Assembly: GCA_023429375.1 (NCBI GenBank)
Contig: JAEYVY010000007.1
Span: 310,001 to 374,000, forward strand
Reading direction: 5' to 3'
Length of the DNA: 64,000 nucleotides
Source: Bacteroidota bacterium
Lineage (GTDB): Bacteria > Bacteroidota > Bacteroidia > Bacteroidales > Tannerellaceae
The notes beneath the pieces were generated by a model. The model had not been told where the DNA came from. It saw only the letters and a list, made by a program, of their open reading frames with translations, and did no database searches. Of the stretch, positions 9,403 through 18,797 are shown one piece after another. A program made the translations under genes and the position numbers. Position 1 is the stretch's first letter. Every line of letters starts with the position of its first letter.

Positions 9403-11283
9403 ATGATAACAAAAGCAATAATAAAAAAAGGTCTGTATTTATCAGCGACACTAATCGCGTTAACCATGTCGGGATGTAGTGATGATGTTTTGGATCGTCC
9501 TCAATTAAATAGCCCTGACGATGATAACTATTGGACAACAGAAGATAACCTCAGGTTATATGCAAATGAATATTATGTTCAGTTTTTCTCTGGATATAAT
9601 ACAGGATTTGGAGTAGACTATGTTCCAATCCGTGGATTAACGTTTAATGATGATGTTGTTACAAGTGGGGTACAGCCTTTGTTTGAAACAAGCGTACCGT
9701 CAAGTAGAGGAAGCAATGCTAACACAGCAAATACTTCAGGAAGCCCTTCTGCTCCGGCTTGGTTAGATCAATATAATGGTCCAACCTGGTATTTTGGATG
9801 GATTAAAAAATCCAACGTAATGCTGGATCGTATGGATAATAAAATGACAAAAATCCTTAATGAAGAAAGCTATAACCATTGGTCTTCAGTGGCTCGTTTC
9901 TTCAGAGCTTTGGACTATTGTCGTCTTGTAAGTGTATTTGGTGATGTTCCTTATTATGATAAACTGGTCGGAACTAATGATTATGAAGAGTTGTACAAAG
10001 ACCGTACACCACGTAATCAAGTGATGGATGCCGTATATGAAGATTTCAAGTATGTTTTAGCAAAAATGAGAGCAGATGATGGCACTCAAAACTTGAATAA
10101 ATATATTGCAGCTGGGTTTATCTCACGTTGGATGTTGTTTGAAGGAACATGGCAAAAATATCATAAAAACGATACAGAACGTGCAAAGAAGTTTTTGACC
10201 TTTGCTAAAGAAGCAGCAGATGTGGTGATTAATAGTGGTAAATATGCTATTTCTGGCGACTTCCGCAGTTTGTTCGGATCGGATGATTTAAGTGGAAATA
10301 AAGAATGCCTTCTTTTCCGCCATTATGATGCAGGACAAACTATTACACATTGTATCGCATCTTATTGTAATTTGACAGAAAATCAATCAGCAGCAGCAAA
10401 TCTTGATTTGGTAAAATCATTTATCTGTAATGATGGAAATGTGTGGCAATCGTCAGCTCTTGAAAATGCTGATAATTTCGACCTTGCCAACTTAGTTAAA
10501 ACACGTGACCCACGTTTTGAAGCTACATTCTGGGATCAACCTCGTTCACAATCAGCATCTTTATTGTATACAGTTAAATTCATTGATCGTGTGGGTCCTA
10601 CGTATGCTGACAAAGGAAATTATCCTCCTAAGTATAGTAGTAGTACCAATACAAATGATTTCCCTGTAATGCGTTATGCTGAAGTATTATTGAACTGGAT
10701 AGAAGCTAAAGCTGAACTGGGAACTTTGGGGGCCGGATCTGTTACACAATCAGATATTGATGTCTCTATCAATGCAATTCGTAACAGACCATTAGCTCCA
10801 GAAGCAATTGCTAAAGGTGTTACGAAAACTGCGCCAATGAATTTAGCTGCATTGCCTAACGATCCGAATAGAGATTCTGATGTATCTGCTCTAGTTTGGG
10901 AAGTTCGCAGAGAACGTAGAATGGAACTTTATCAAGAGTTTTCTCGTTTGATAGATCTTAAAAGATGGAAGAAATTGGACAAAATGAGTGGAACTAAAAA
11001 TCCAGATATATTGAAAGGTATTTGGGTAGATATTCCAAAAGAAATTCCAAGTTTGATTTCAAGTACACGTATTGGAAAGCTACAAGTTCAAAAAGAAAAT
11101 GGACAAGTAGTTGTTTACAATGGATCAAATGCTGCAGATATGGTAGGTTATTTCCTTCCGGAAGCAGTGAAAGATAGAGATAGCTTTACAGAAAGAGTAT
11201 ACAATGCACCAATAGGTTTGAATCAGATTAATTTGTATTCAAATAGAGGATACAAACTATCTCAAACTCCAGGTTGGGAATAA
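9403..11283 (+). CDS. SusD/RagB family outer-membrane lipoprotein
   Basis: This 626-residue surface lipoprotein partners the susC directly upstream. The N-terminus carries a lipoprotein signal with lipobox MSGC. Family hallmarks include PVMRYAEVLLNWIEAKAELG and a VWEVRRERRMELYQEF stretch near the C-terminus, followed by DLKRW. It is related in layout to the susD at 1-1836 (both have LANEYY/SQDFY-type aromatic N-terminal segments and an FSGY motif), in line with duplication of the pair. A strong 14-bp hairpin follows in the gap before the GH9 gene. Ligand unknown; a muropeptide or amino-sugar polymer is suggested by the downstream genes. Confidence 0.94.
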   Translation: MITKAIIKKGLYLSATLIALTMSGCSDDVLDRPQLNSPDDDNYWTTEDNLRLYANEYYVQFFSGYNTGFGVDYVPIRGLTFNDDVVTSGVQPLFETSVPSSRGSNANTANTSGSPSAPAWLDQYNGPTWYFGWIKKSNVMLDRMDNKMTKILNEESYNHWSSVARFFRALDYCRLVSVFGDVPYYDKLVGTNDYEELYKDRTPRNQVMDAVYEDFKYVLAKMRADDGTQNLNKYIAAGFISRWMLFEGTWQKYHKNDTERAKKFLTFAKEAADVVINSGKYAISGDFRSLFGSDDLSGNKECLLFRHYDAGQTITHCIASYCNLTENQSAAANLDLVKSFICNDGNVWQSSALENADNFDLANLVKTRDPRFEATFWDQPRSQSASLLYTVKFIDRVGPTYADKGNYPPKYSSSTNTNDFPVMRYAEVLLNWIEAKAELGTLGAGSVTQSDIDVSINAIRNRPLAPEAIAKGVTKTAPMNLAALPNDPNRDSDVSALVWEVRRERRMELYQEFSRLIDLKRWKKLDKMSGTKNPDILKGIWVDIPKEIPSLISSTRIGKLQVQKENGQVVVYNGSNAADMVGYFLPEAVKDRDSFTERVYNAPIGLNQINLYSNRGYKLSQTPGWE

Positions 11284-11297
11284 TAAGCTATTTAGTT

Positions 11298-11331
11298 AAT
11301 TTGCAGAGACGTAACTGCGTCTCTGCAAATT
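11298..11331 (+). promoter_or_regulatory. Perfect 14-bp intercistronic hairpin after susD
   Basis: AATTTGCAGAGACG (11298-11311) pairs perfectly with CGTCTCTGCAAATT (11318-11331) around a 6-base loop. No T-run follows, so it is not a standard intrinsic terminator. It may stabilise the susCD part of the mRNA or be a processing site, lowering expression of the downstream enzymes relative to susCD. Confidence 0.6.
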
Positions 11332-11375
11332 ATTGACTTATATTTAGAAAATTAATCAACTAATCATCGGCAACC

Positions 11376-13859
11376 ATGAAATATCTATTTATTATCATAG
11401 GAGTTATTGTAAATATAGGTGGTATTTTTGCCTCAGAGAATGCTTGGATACGTATTAATCAACTAGGTTATCTACCTGATCAAATAAAGGTTGCCGTATT
11501 TTTATCAACCGAAGAAAACGGTTCAAGTGAATTCGTAGTTCGGGAAACCAAAACAGATGAGATAATATACAAAGGCATTGGTCAACCAACGAATGCCGAA
11601 CGTTGGGGGATGAAGCAAGCTTTGCGCTTGAACTTTTCAACATTAAATAAAGAAGGCGGCTATTATATTGTATGCAATGGGAGTCAGTCGCCCTCATTCA
11701 AAATTGGACCGGATGTTTATGATGGGTCGGCTGACTTTCTTTTAAAATATATGAGACAACAGCGTTGTGGATATAATCCTTATTTAGATACTGTTTGTCA
11801 TCAACATGATGGTTTTATTGTAGATCATCCGGAATTAACCGGACAAGAAATTGATGTACGTGGCGGTTGGCATGATGCCTCTGATTATTTGCAATATCTG
11901 CCGACTTCAGCCAATGCTACTTTCCAAATGATGTTTGCTTGGCAACAAAATCCAGACACAGCCATTTTCAAAGATAAATATGGGAGTGATGGTAAAAATG
12001 GTAGTAATGGAATCCCTGACATATTAGATGAGATACGCTGGGGCTTGGAATGGCTTGAGCGGATGAACCCGGATTCAGCAATTATGTTTAATCAAATAGC
12101 AGACGATAGAGATCATGCTAAAATGCGTTTGCCAAGTCTCGATAGTGTGGACTATGGATGGGGAGAAGGCACAGGAAGACCTGTCTATTTCATTACCGGT
12201 AAACCTCAAGGATTAGGAAATTATAAAAATCGTACGACTGGAGTTGCTTCATCAGCAGGCAAATTTTCATCAGCTTTTGCTCTAGGAGCTGAGTTATTTA
12301 AAGACATTGATCCGGCTTTTGCTGCTCGTTTAAAGACGAAATCTGCTCCAGCTTTTCATTTTGGAGAAGCTCGTCCGGGTAATACACAAACAGCTTGTTT
12401 GCGATCTCCTTACTTCTATGAAGAAGACAATTATGTGGACGATTTGGAACTGGCAGCCGCAGTGCATTATGATATGACAAATGATAATTATTGGCTGACA
12501 AAAGCAGACTATTGGGGCACATTGGAGGAAATTACTCCTTGGATGGAGCTAGGACGAGCACGCCATTATCAGTTCTATCCATTTGTGAATCTAGGCCATT
12601 TTTATCTAGCTAAATCAGAAGATAAGTCTATTTCAGAAAAATATATTCGCTCTATGCGTTCCGGCTTGGAATGTTTACTAAAGCGAGCCAAAGAATATGA
12701 TGATCCATTCATCAATGGAGTACCTTTTATCTGGTGTTCAAATAATTTAGTTGCAGCAGCCATAACACAGGCCAATCTTTATCGTCAAGTTTCAGGCGAT
12801 GATACGTATGCAGAGATGGAAGCCTCTCTGAGAGATTGGTTATTGGGCTGTAATCCTTGGGGTACGTCCATGATTTGCGGATTCCCTGCCGGAGGAGATT
12901 CTCCAACGATTCCTCATTCTGCCTATGTCGATTTACTTAATGATATACCTTATGGCGGATTAGTTGATGGACCGATTTATAAGACACTTTATGAATCACT
13001 AAGAGGGATCTATTTAAAACATGATGATCCTTATGCTCCATTTCAATTTGGAGCCGCTGTCTATCACGATGATCCGGGAGATTATTCTTCCAATGAACCA
13101 ACCATGGATGGCACGGCTAGCTTAAGCTTTTATTTCTCTCGTATGGAAAGTGAGGGGAAGAGACAGATGAGCCAGCAAGTTGAACGTGATGCTTATGGCT
13201 GTATCATTCGTATGAATAAAGAGGAGAAAAAGATTTATTTAGTGTTCACTGCCGATCAGAATTTCGAGGGAACTCCTGTTATTTTGAAAACACTAAAACA
13301 AAATAAGGCTAAAGGCTCATTCTTCTTAACCGGAAATTGTCTACGCGATAAATCCAATCAAAAACTAATCGCTGAAATTATCAAAGGCGGACATTATATT
13401 GGAGGTCATTCTGATAAGCATCTGCTTTATGCTTCTTGGGAAGACAGAAATCATTCTCTAGTTAGTAGGGATAGTTTACTTGCCGACCTAAAACTCAACT
13501 TGTCAGCATTAAAGGATGCTGGTGTTAATATGTCAGAACAGATTTATTTCATGCCTCCTTACGAATGGTATAATGCAGAAAGTGTCAATCTCATCGAATC
13601 CATGGGTTTGAAGGTTGTAAATTATACGCCAGGCACAGGCACAGCAGCTGATTACACACTTCCTGAGATGAAAAACTATCGCAGCAGCGAAGATTTGATA
13701 AAAGGACTATATAGTTACGAAGCGAAACACGGTCTGAATGGTGCGTTGATTTTGATTCATCCGGGTACAGAAGCCGGAAGAACGGATAAACTCTATAACC
13801 GTTTGGATGAGGTAATCCGCAACTTAATCAAGAAAGGATACGTTTTTGACCGATTATAA
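11376..13859 (+). CDS. Exported GH9 glycoside hydrolase fused to a polysaccharide-deacetylase-like domain
   Basis: This 827-residue protein has a signal peptide (about 1-20), an Ig-like cellulase N-terminal domain (about 22-110), a GH9 (alpha/alpha)6 catalytic domain (about 115-590) and a NodB/CE4-like domain (about 615-825). GH9 residues are visible: GGWHDASD (163-170), whose two Asp fit the catalytic base region, and Glu574 in SNEPTMDG, which fits the proton donor. The NodB part keeps the second Asp of the usual TFDDG motif (TADQ, D627) and HSDKH (H678, H682), but the catalytic-base Asp is replaced by Ala626, and the RxPY region reads MPPY. GH9 includes endoglucanases and exo-glucosaminidases. 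Next to an amidase, NamZ and MurQ, an amino-sugar substrate is more likely than cellulose. Its stop overlaps the next start by one base. Confidence 0.88.
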   Translation: MKYLFIIIGVIVNIGGIFASENAWIRINQLGYLPDQIKVAVFLSTEENGSSEFVVRETKTDEIIYKGIGQPTNAERWGMKQALRLNFSTLNKEGGYYIVCNGSQSPSFKIGPDVYDGSADFLLKYMRQQRCGYNPYLDTVCHQHDGFIVDHPELTGQEIDVRGGWHDASDYLQYLPTSANATFQMMFAWQQNPDTAIFKDKYGSDGKNGSNGIPDILDEIRWGLEWLERMNPDSAIMFNQIADDRDHAKMRLPSLDSVDYGWGEGTGRPVYFITGKPQGLGNYKNRTTGVASSAGKFSSAFALGAELFKDIDPAFAARLKTKSAPAFHFGEARPGNTQTACLRSPYFYEEDNYVDDLELAAAVHYDMTNDNYWLTKADYWGTLEEITPWMELGRARHYQFYPFVNLGHFYLAKSEDKSISEKYIRSMRSGLECLLKRAKEYDDPFINGVPFIWCSNNLVAAAITQANLYRQVSGDDTYAEMEASLRDWLLGCNPWGTSMICGFPAGGDSPTIPHSAYVDLLNDIPYGGLVDGPIYKTLYESLRGIYLKHDDPYAPFQFGAAVYHDDPGDYSSNEPTMDGTASLSFYFSRMESEGKRQMSQQVERDAYGCIIRMNKEEKKIYLVFTADQNFEGTPVILKTLKQNKAKGSFFLTGNCLRDKSNQKLIAEIIKGGHYIGGHSDKHLLYASWEDRNHSLVSRDSLLADLKLNLSALKDAGVNMSEQIYFMPPYEWYNAESVNLIESMGLKVVNYTPGTGTAADYTLPEMKNYRSSEDLIKGLYSYEAKHGLNGALILIHPGTEAGRTDKLYNRLDEVIRNLIKKGYVFDRL

Positions 13860-16800
13860 TGAAGGGGCATAGTATGAAGTATTTTGTTAGTTGTCTTTTA
13901 GCTTTATTTGTATCTGTGCAACATACTACTGTAAAGGCACAGAAACTATCTGCCGACGTGAAGGAGCTTATTTCTTACCGTTTGGATACGCTATTACGTA
14001 AAGATTTGGCTATAGGTAAGATTATGGTCGACTCTGTAGTCGTATCTGAGCGAAAGAAGCAAGTGCGATTCTATGCCAACGCAAATTGTTCGTATGTTCC
14101 TTTCCGTCAGAATAATGTAGATGATGCCTATCGTCTTGTAAAGGCTTGTTTGCCTGACGCCTATTCTCGCTATAAGGTAGAGCTAATTACAGATGGGCGC
14201 TTGATTGAAGAGTTAATTCCGCTCTATTATCAAAATGAAAAGGCACAACGTAAGATTCGGACATTTACTAATAAAAAGGAGACACCCCTTATTTCCCGTT
14301 TGTCTACACCAAACAGACCGGAGGCCGGATTGCAAAATAAGCATATTGCTTTATGGCAAAGCCACGGCTATTATTACGAATCCAAACTGGCGCGCTGGGA
14401 ATGGCAGCGAGCACGTATCTTTCAGACGGTAGAAGACTTATATACTCAAGCTTATGTTTTGCCTTTTTTAGTTCCCATGCTTGAGAATGCAGGAGCAAAT
14501 GTGCTCATTCCTCGTGAGCGCGACATGCAAAAACATGAAGTGATTGTTGATAATGATGGCCAATTGAAAGGGATATCTGTCTATACCGAACACAATGGTG
14601 AGAAATCCTGGATAACCGGAAACGGCTATGGATTCGCTCATCTTCGTGAAAGCTATAAAGACTTTGAAAATCCCTTTAAGGAAGGATCGTTCAGACAGAT
14701 TAATACTATCCGTAAAGGAAAAGAAAGTGTGGCAGAATGGATTCCGGATATTCCTGAAAAAGGGACTTATGCCGTTTATGTTTCCTACAAAACGGTCACA
14801 AACAGCACAGATGATGCTTTATATACGGTTTTCCACAAAGGTGGGACAACTCAATTTCGTGTAAACCAACGGATGGGAGGAGGAACCTGGATTTATTTAG
14901 GCCATTTCAGCTTTGATAAAGGTCAAAACCAATCAGGTAAGATCGTTCTGTCGAATAGTTCCGCTAAAGCAGGCAGGGTATTGACTGCCGATGCGGTTAA
15001 GTTTGGTGGTGGTCAAGGCAATATTGCTCGTCGTGTTGCTCCCGGAGGAGTAGCATTAGATAATGTTAAGAGTTCCGATAATGAAACCGTACAAGCGGTG
15101 AAGCAGTTGCCGGTCATAGATTATCCATATGAGACAAGCGGTTATCCGCGTTTTACGGAAGCGGCTCGTTATTGGATGCAATGGGCTGGTGTGCCTGATA
15201 GTATCTATTCAGAGAGTCAGGGGTTGAATGATTATACCGACGATTATAAATCACGGGGTAAATGGGTGAACTTTCTTTCAGGTGGTTCTGCTGTGAATCC
15301 GGATCGTCAAGGGTTGAATATACCTGTTGATATGGCTTTTGCCTTCCATACAGATGCAGGAACAACCTGGAATGATTCGATTATTGGTACTTTAGGCATT
15401 TTCTGCACCGCCTCAGGAAACGGAACCTTTGCCAATAAATCATCTCGTTATGTATCACGTGATCTGACCGACCTAATTCAATCATCTATAGTAGATGATA
15501 TACGTGCCCTTTACGAACCGGAATGGAGCAGGAGGGGAATGTGGAATCGCTCGTACTTTGAGGCTCGCGAACCGAATGTTCCTACAATGTTGTTGGAATT
15601 GCTTTCGCATCAAAACTTTGCGGATATGCGTTACGGACTTGATTCACGTTTCCGTTTCACTGTGAGCCGTTCTATTTATAAAGGAATACTGAAGTTTATC
15701 GCTTCACAATATAAGCAAGATTATGTAGTACAACCCTTGCCGGTCGATCACTTGAATTTGCGTTTTGTAGCCGACGATGAGATTGAATTAAACTGGCAGC
15801 CTGTTGAAGATAAACTTGAACCAACGGCCAAAGCAGAAAAGTATATTGTATACACTCGAATAGGAGAGGGTGATTTCGACAATGGAACACTTGTTGAATA
15901 TCCTATGTTCCGGAAGAAACAGGCTCCTGGTATCCTATACAGTTACAAGGTGACGGCTGTCAATCGTGGTGGAGAAAGCTTCCCATCTGAAATACTATCT
16001 GCAGGGACAGTCTTAAATGCAAAAGGCAAGGTGCTTGTCGTTAATGGTTTTGACAGAGTAAGTGCTCCGGCCGATTTTGTGACCGATAGCTTGTCTGGTT
16101 TCCTTGACCAGGTCGATCATGGTGTACCTTATCTGAAGGATATCAGTTATATTGGTAGTATGACAGAATTCAGAAAGGTTATACCCTGGATGGATGACGA
16201 TGCTGCCGGATTTGGTGCCTCTCGAGCTAATTATGAAAAAATGGTAATAGCAGGTAATACGTTTGATTATCCTGCCTTACACGGAGCTTCGTTGATGAAA
16301 GCCGGTTACTCATTTGTTTCTTGCAGTGACGAGTCGGTCGACAATGGAAAAGTAAAACTGACTGATTACCCTGTTGTAGATTGGATTCTTGGAAAAGAAT
16401 GTAAGACGAAAATGGGACGAGGCAGTGTGCTTCCTCGTGAGTTTGCCATCTTTACCCCCGATGCTCGTAAGGCAATAACTGAATATTGTCAAAACGGTGG
16501 TAGCCTGTTTGTTTCCGGTGCCTATGTGGGAACGGATTTATGGGACAACGGATCGATCGATAACGAGGAGATATCTTTTGCAACAGACGTTTTAAAGTAT
16601 AAATGGCGGACCAATTTAGCTGCGATTACCGGAACATTTAAAAGTGTAGCGTCTCCATTCACGATGCTATCAGGGGTGTATAACTGGTATAATGAACTGA
16701 ATGAAGAATCTTATGTAGTTGAATCTCCGGATGGGATAGAGCCTGCATCCGATGATGCGTTTACTGTTTTCCGCTATTCAGAAAACAACCTGAGTGCCGG

Positions 16801-16921
16801 AGTCGCTTATAAAGGGAAGTATAAGACTTTCGTATTAGGTGTCCCTTTTGAATCGGTTAAGTCACAAGAATCACGAGATCAGCTTATGTGTTCCGTACTG
16901 AACTTTTTTAATGAAGAATAA
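13859..16921 (+). CDS. Exported N-acetylmuramoyl-L-alanine amidase-like protein with golvesin-type and Fn3 domains
   Basis: This is a 1020-residue secreted protein; ATG 13859 overlaps the previous stop, and ATG 13874 gives a cleaner signal peptide. An Amidase_3-like core appears split by an insertion. Likely zinc ligands and catalytic residues are His169 and Glu174 (SHGYYYE), His497 (AFHTDAG) and Glu580 (MLLELLSH). Between them lies a golvesin/xanthan-lyase-like beta domain (about 275-395) ending in LTADAVKFGGG. A fibronectin type III domain follows (about 622-715), then a C-terminal alpha/beta domain of unclear function (about 720-1020, with QNGGSLFVSGAYVG). Homologues are often labelled xanthan lyase, which I think is misleading here. 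The expected role is release of stem peptides from MurNAc. Domain limits are estimates. Confidence 0.75.
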   Translation: MKGHSMKYFVSCLLALFVSVQHTTVKAQKLSADVKELISYRLDTLLRKDLAIGKIMVDSVVVSERKKQVRFYANANCSYVPFRQNNVDDAYRLVKACLPDAYSRYKVELITDGRLIEELIPLYYQNEKAQRKIRTFTNKKETPLISRLSTPNRPEAGLQNKHIALWQSHGYYYESKLARWEWQRARIFQTVEDLYTQAYVLPFLVPMLENAGANVLIPRERDMQKHEVIVDNDGQLKGISVYTEHNGEKSWITGNGYGFAHLRESYKDFENPFKEGSFRQINTIRKGKESVAEWIPDIPEKGTYAVYVSYKTVTNSTDDALYTVFHKGGTTQFRVNQRMGGGTWIYLGHFSFDKGQNQSGKIVLSNSSAKAGRVLTADAVKFGGGQGNIARRVAPGGVALDNVKSSDNETVQAVKQLPVIDYPYETSGYPRFTEAARYWMQWAGVPDSIYSESQGLNDYTDDYKSRGKWVNFLSGGSAVNPDRQGLNIPVDMAFAFHTDAGTTWNDSIIGTLGIFCTASGNGTFANKSSRYVSRDLTDLIQSSIVDDIRALYEPEWSRRGMWNRSYFEAREPNVPTMLLELLSHQNFADMRYGLDSRFRFTVSRSIYKGILKFIASQYKQDYVVQPLPVDHLNLRFVADDEIELNWQPVEDKLEPTAKAEKYIVYTRIGEGDFDNGTLVEYPMFRKKQAPGILYSYKVTAVNRGGESFPSEILSAGTVLNAKGKVLVVNGFDRVSAPADFVTDSLSGFLDQVDHGVPYLKDISYIGSMTEFRKVIPWMDDDAAGFGASRANYEKMVIAGNTFDYPALHGASLMKAGYSFVSCSDESVDNGKVKLTDYPVVDWILGKECKTKMGRGSVLPREFAIFTPDARKAITEYCQNGGSLFVSGAYVGTDLWDNGSIDNEEISFATDVLKYKWRTNLAAITGTFKSVASPFTMLSGVYNWYNELNEESYVVESPDGIEPASDDAFTVFRYSENNLSAGVAYKGKYKTFVLGVPFESVKSQESRDQLMCSVLNFFNEE

Positions 16922-16932
16922 TTGATGAGACA

Positions 16933-18783
16933 ATGAGGAATATAGTTTTATTATTATCCGTTTTTTATTTTGCTTGTATCGGATCTGTCGATGCGAAGAC
17001 GATTCGTTTTGCATTCTTGACAGATATACATATATCCGGAAATGCTTCCTCGATAGAGGATTTGGAATGGGCGGTAGATCAAATAAATAAGACTGATGAT
17101 ATATCGTTTGTCATTATTGCTGGTGATGTGTCTGAGGAAGGAGACCGTGCTTCATTTATGGTGGCTAAACAACGGTTGGATCGTTTGAAAGTTCCCTATT
17201 ATGCCATTCCAGGCAATCATGAAACCAAATGGAGCGAATCTGGTGTGACGGCTTTTGCAGATGTATTTGGAGATGAGCGTTTCCGTTTTGAGTATGAAGA
17301 CTATCTCTTCCTAGGATTTAATTCTGGACCTCTGATGCGTATGGCCGATGGTCATGTAGCACCCCAAGATATTGATTGGTTGAAGAGTGAATTAACCAAG
17401 GAAAAAGCCGACCGGCCAGTGATTATTGTTACACACTATCCCCTAAAAGATGGCGATGTAGACAATTGGTTTGATGTGACAGATGCGATACGTCCTTTTA
17501 ATATTCGTGTAGTTTTAGGTGGCCATTACCATAAGAACCTGACATTCTCTTATGATGGTATTCCGGGCATATTAAACCGTTCTACCCTTCGAGCGAATGA
17601 CCCTAAGGGAGGGTATAACCTGTATGAGTTAACAAACGATTCCATCTTGGTTTACGAACATCGTATTGGTGAAGAGCCTATTAAGTGGACTTCACTGCCT
17701 TTACGTGGAGCTCTTTATGATAAAACAGGCAGTGCCGATAAATATCCCGATTATAGTATAAATGCTCAATATCCAGCAGTTCAAAAGAAATGGACGGTCG
17801 AAAGTGGAGTAGGAATTTATAGTTCGCCAGCAGTAGATGGCAACCGAATTTACGTTGGAGACGATACAGGACAACTGACCGCTTACGACCTAAAATCAGG
17901 TAAAAAGGTATGGTCATTTGCTTCCGGACGCCGGATTGTCGGTACACCAGCAGTGGCTGATGGAGTTGTTGTCTTTGGTTCGGCAGACAAAAATATCTAT
18001 GGTTTAGACAGTCGAACAGGCAAAAAACATTGGCAGGTAGAAACGGGAGCGCCAGTCTTGGGTGCTGTAACCATAGAAAACGGAATTGCCTATATTGGGG
18101 CAAGCGACGAAACGTTTCGTGCAATTGATATTAAATCCGGAAAAATCCAATGGGCTTATGAAGGAGTAAAAGGTTATATTGAAACCAAGCCGTTGATAGA
18201 TAATAATTTGGTTATCTTTGGTGCCTGGAATAATACATTGTATGCCCTTAATAAAAATGATGGACAGGAGGTTTGGAAGTGGACGGGTGGATTAACTAGG
18301 ATGCACTACTCTCCGGCAGCCGTATGGCCTGTAGCTGCGTTTGACAAGATTTTCATCACTGACCCGCAACGTGCGATGACAGCAATAGATCGGAATACAG
18401 GTGAAACTGTTTGGCGTACTTTCCAGTCGATGGTACGAGAAACAATCGGTCTGTCGGAAGATAAGAAGAGGGTTTACAGTAAAACAATGAATGACAGTAT
18501 CGTCTGTTATTCTACTGAGGGGAAGGAACCTATTCAACTATGGGCGTCAAACGTAGGCTTTGGCTATGAGCATGCACCATCTATGCCGGTTGAAAAAGAT
18601 GGAATCGTTTTTGGAAGTACAAAGGGAGGATTGATCTTTGCCTTGAATGCCTTAGACGGCAGAGTACTTTGGAAACATAAAGTAGGAAATTCACTCGTAA
18701 ATACGGTTGTTCCCTTAAATCGCAATACAGTATTGTATACGACGACTGAGGGGTATATCGGATTATTGGAAAGTAAAGAATAA
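16933..18783 (+). CDS. Exported calcineurin-like metallophosphoesterase fused to a PQQ-type beta-propeller
   Basis: This 616-residue protein has a signal peptide (about 1-21). The metallophosphoesterase domain has the full metal-binding set: Asp31/His33 (DIH), Asp65 (GDVS), Asn95/His96 (GNHE), a VTHYPLK stretch near 175 and GGHYHK near 205. From about residue 285 the rest is PQQ-like propeller repeats (for example YSSPAVDG, IVGTPAVADG, repeated GxxYALN/GLDSRTGKxxW units). The gene is 11 bases downstream of the amidase-like gene and 14 bases before the glycosyltransferase. A phosphodiesterase or phosphatase acting on teichoic acid, lipid-linked intermediates or sugar phosphates is possible. 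The substrate cannot be read from sequence. Confidence 0.85.
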   Translation: MRNIVLLLSVFYFACIGSVDAKTIRFAFLTDIHISGNASSIEDLEWAVDQINKTDDISFVIIAGDVSEEGDRASFMVAKQRLDRLKVPYYAIPGNHETKWSESGVTAFADVFGDERFRFEYEDYLFLGFNSGPLMRMADGHVAPQDIDWLKSELTKEKADRPVIIVTHYPLKDGDVDNWFDVTDAIRPFNIRVVLGGHYHKNLTFSYDGIPGILNRSTLRANDPKGGYNLYELTNDSILVYEHRIGEEPIKWTSLPLRGALYDKTGSADKYPDYSINAQYPAVQKKWTVESGVGIYSSPAVDGNRIYVGDDTGQLTAYDLKSGKKVWSFASGRRIVGTPAVADGVVVFGSADKNIYGLDSRTGKKHWQVETGAPVLGAVTIENGIAYIGASDETFRAIDIKSGKIQWAYEGVKGYIETKPLIDNNLVIFGAWNNTLYALNKNDGQEVWKWTGGLTRMHYSPAAVWPVAAFDKIFITDPQRAMTAIDRNTGETVWRTFQSMVRETIGLSEDKKRVYSKTMNDSIVCYSTEGKEPIQLWASNVGFGYEHAPSMPVEKDGIVFGSTKGGLIFALNALDGRVLWKHKVGNSLVNTVVPLNRNTVLYTTTEGYIGLLESKE

Positions 18784-18797
18784 AATACTAAATAGAA

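Noticed and set aside
11376..13859. A cellulose-utilisation reading based on GH9
   Set aside because: The neighbours are murein-sugar enzymes (DUF1343, MurQ, amidase-like), and no other cellulose or xylan enzymes are present.
17681..18124. A 147-codon minus-strand frame inside the metallophosphoesterase gene
   Set aside because: It is opposite the propeller repeats, with Phe/Leu/His-rich shadow composition and no start context.
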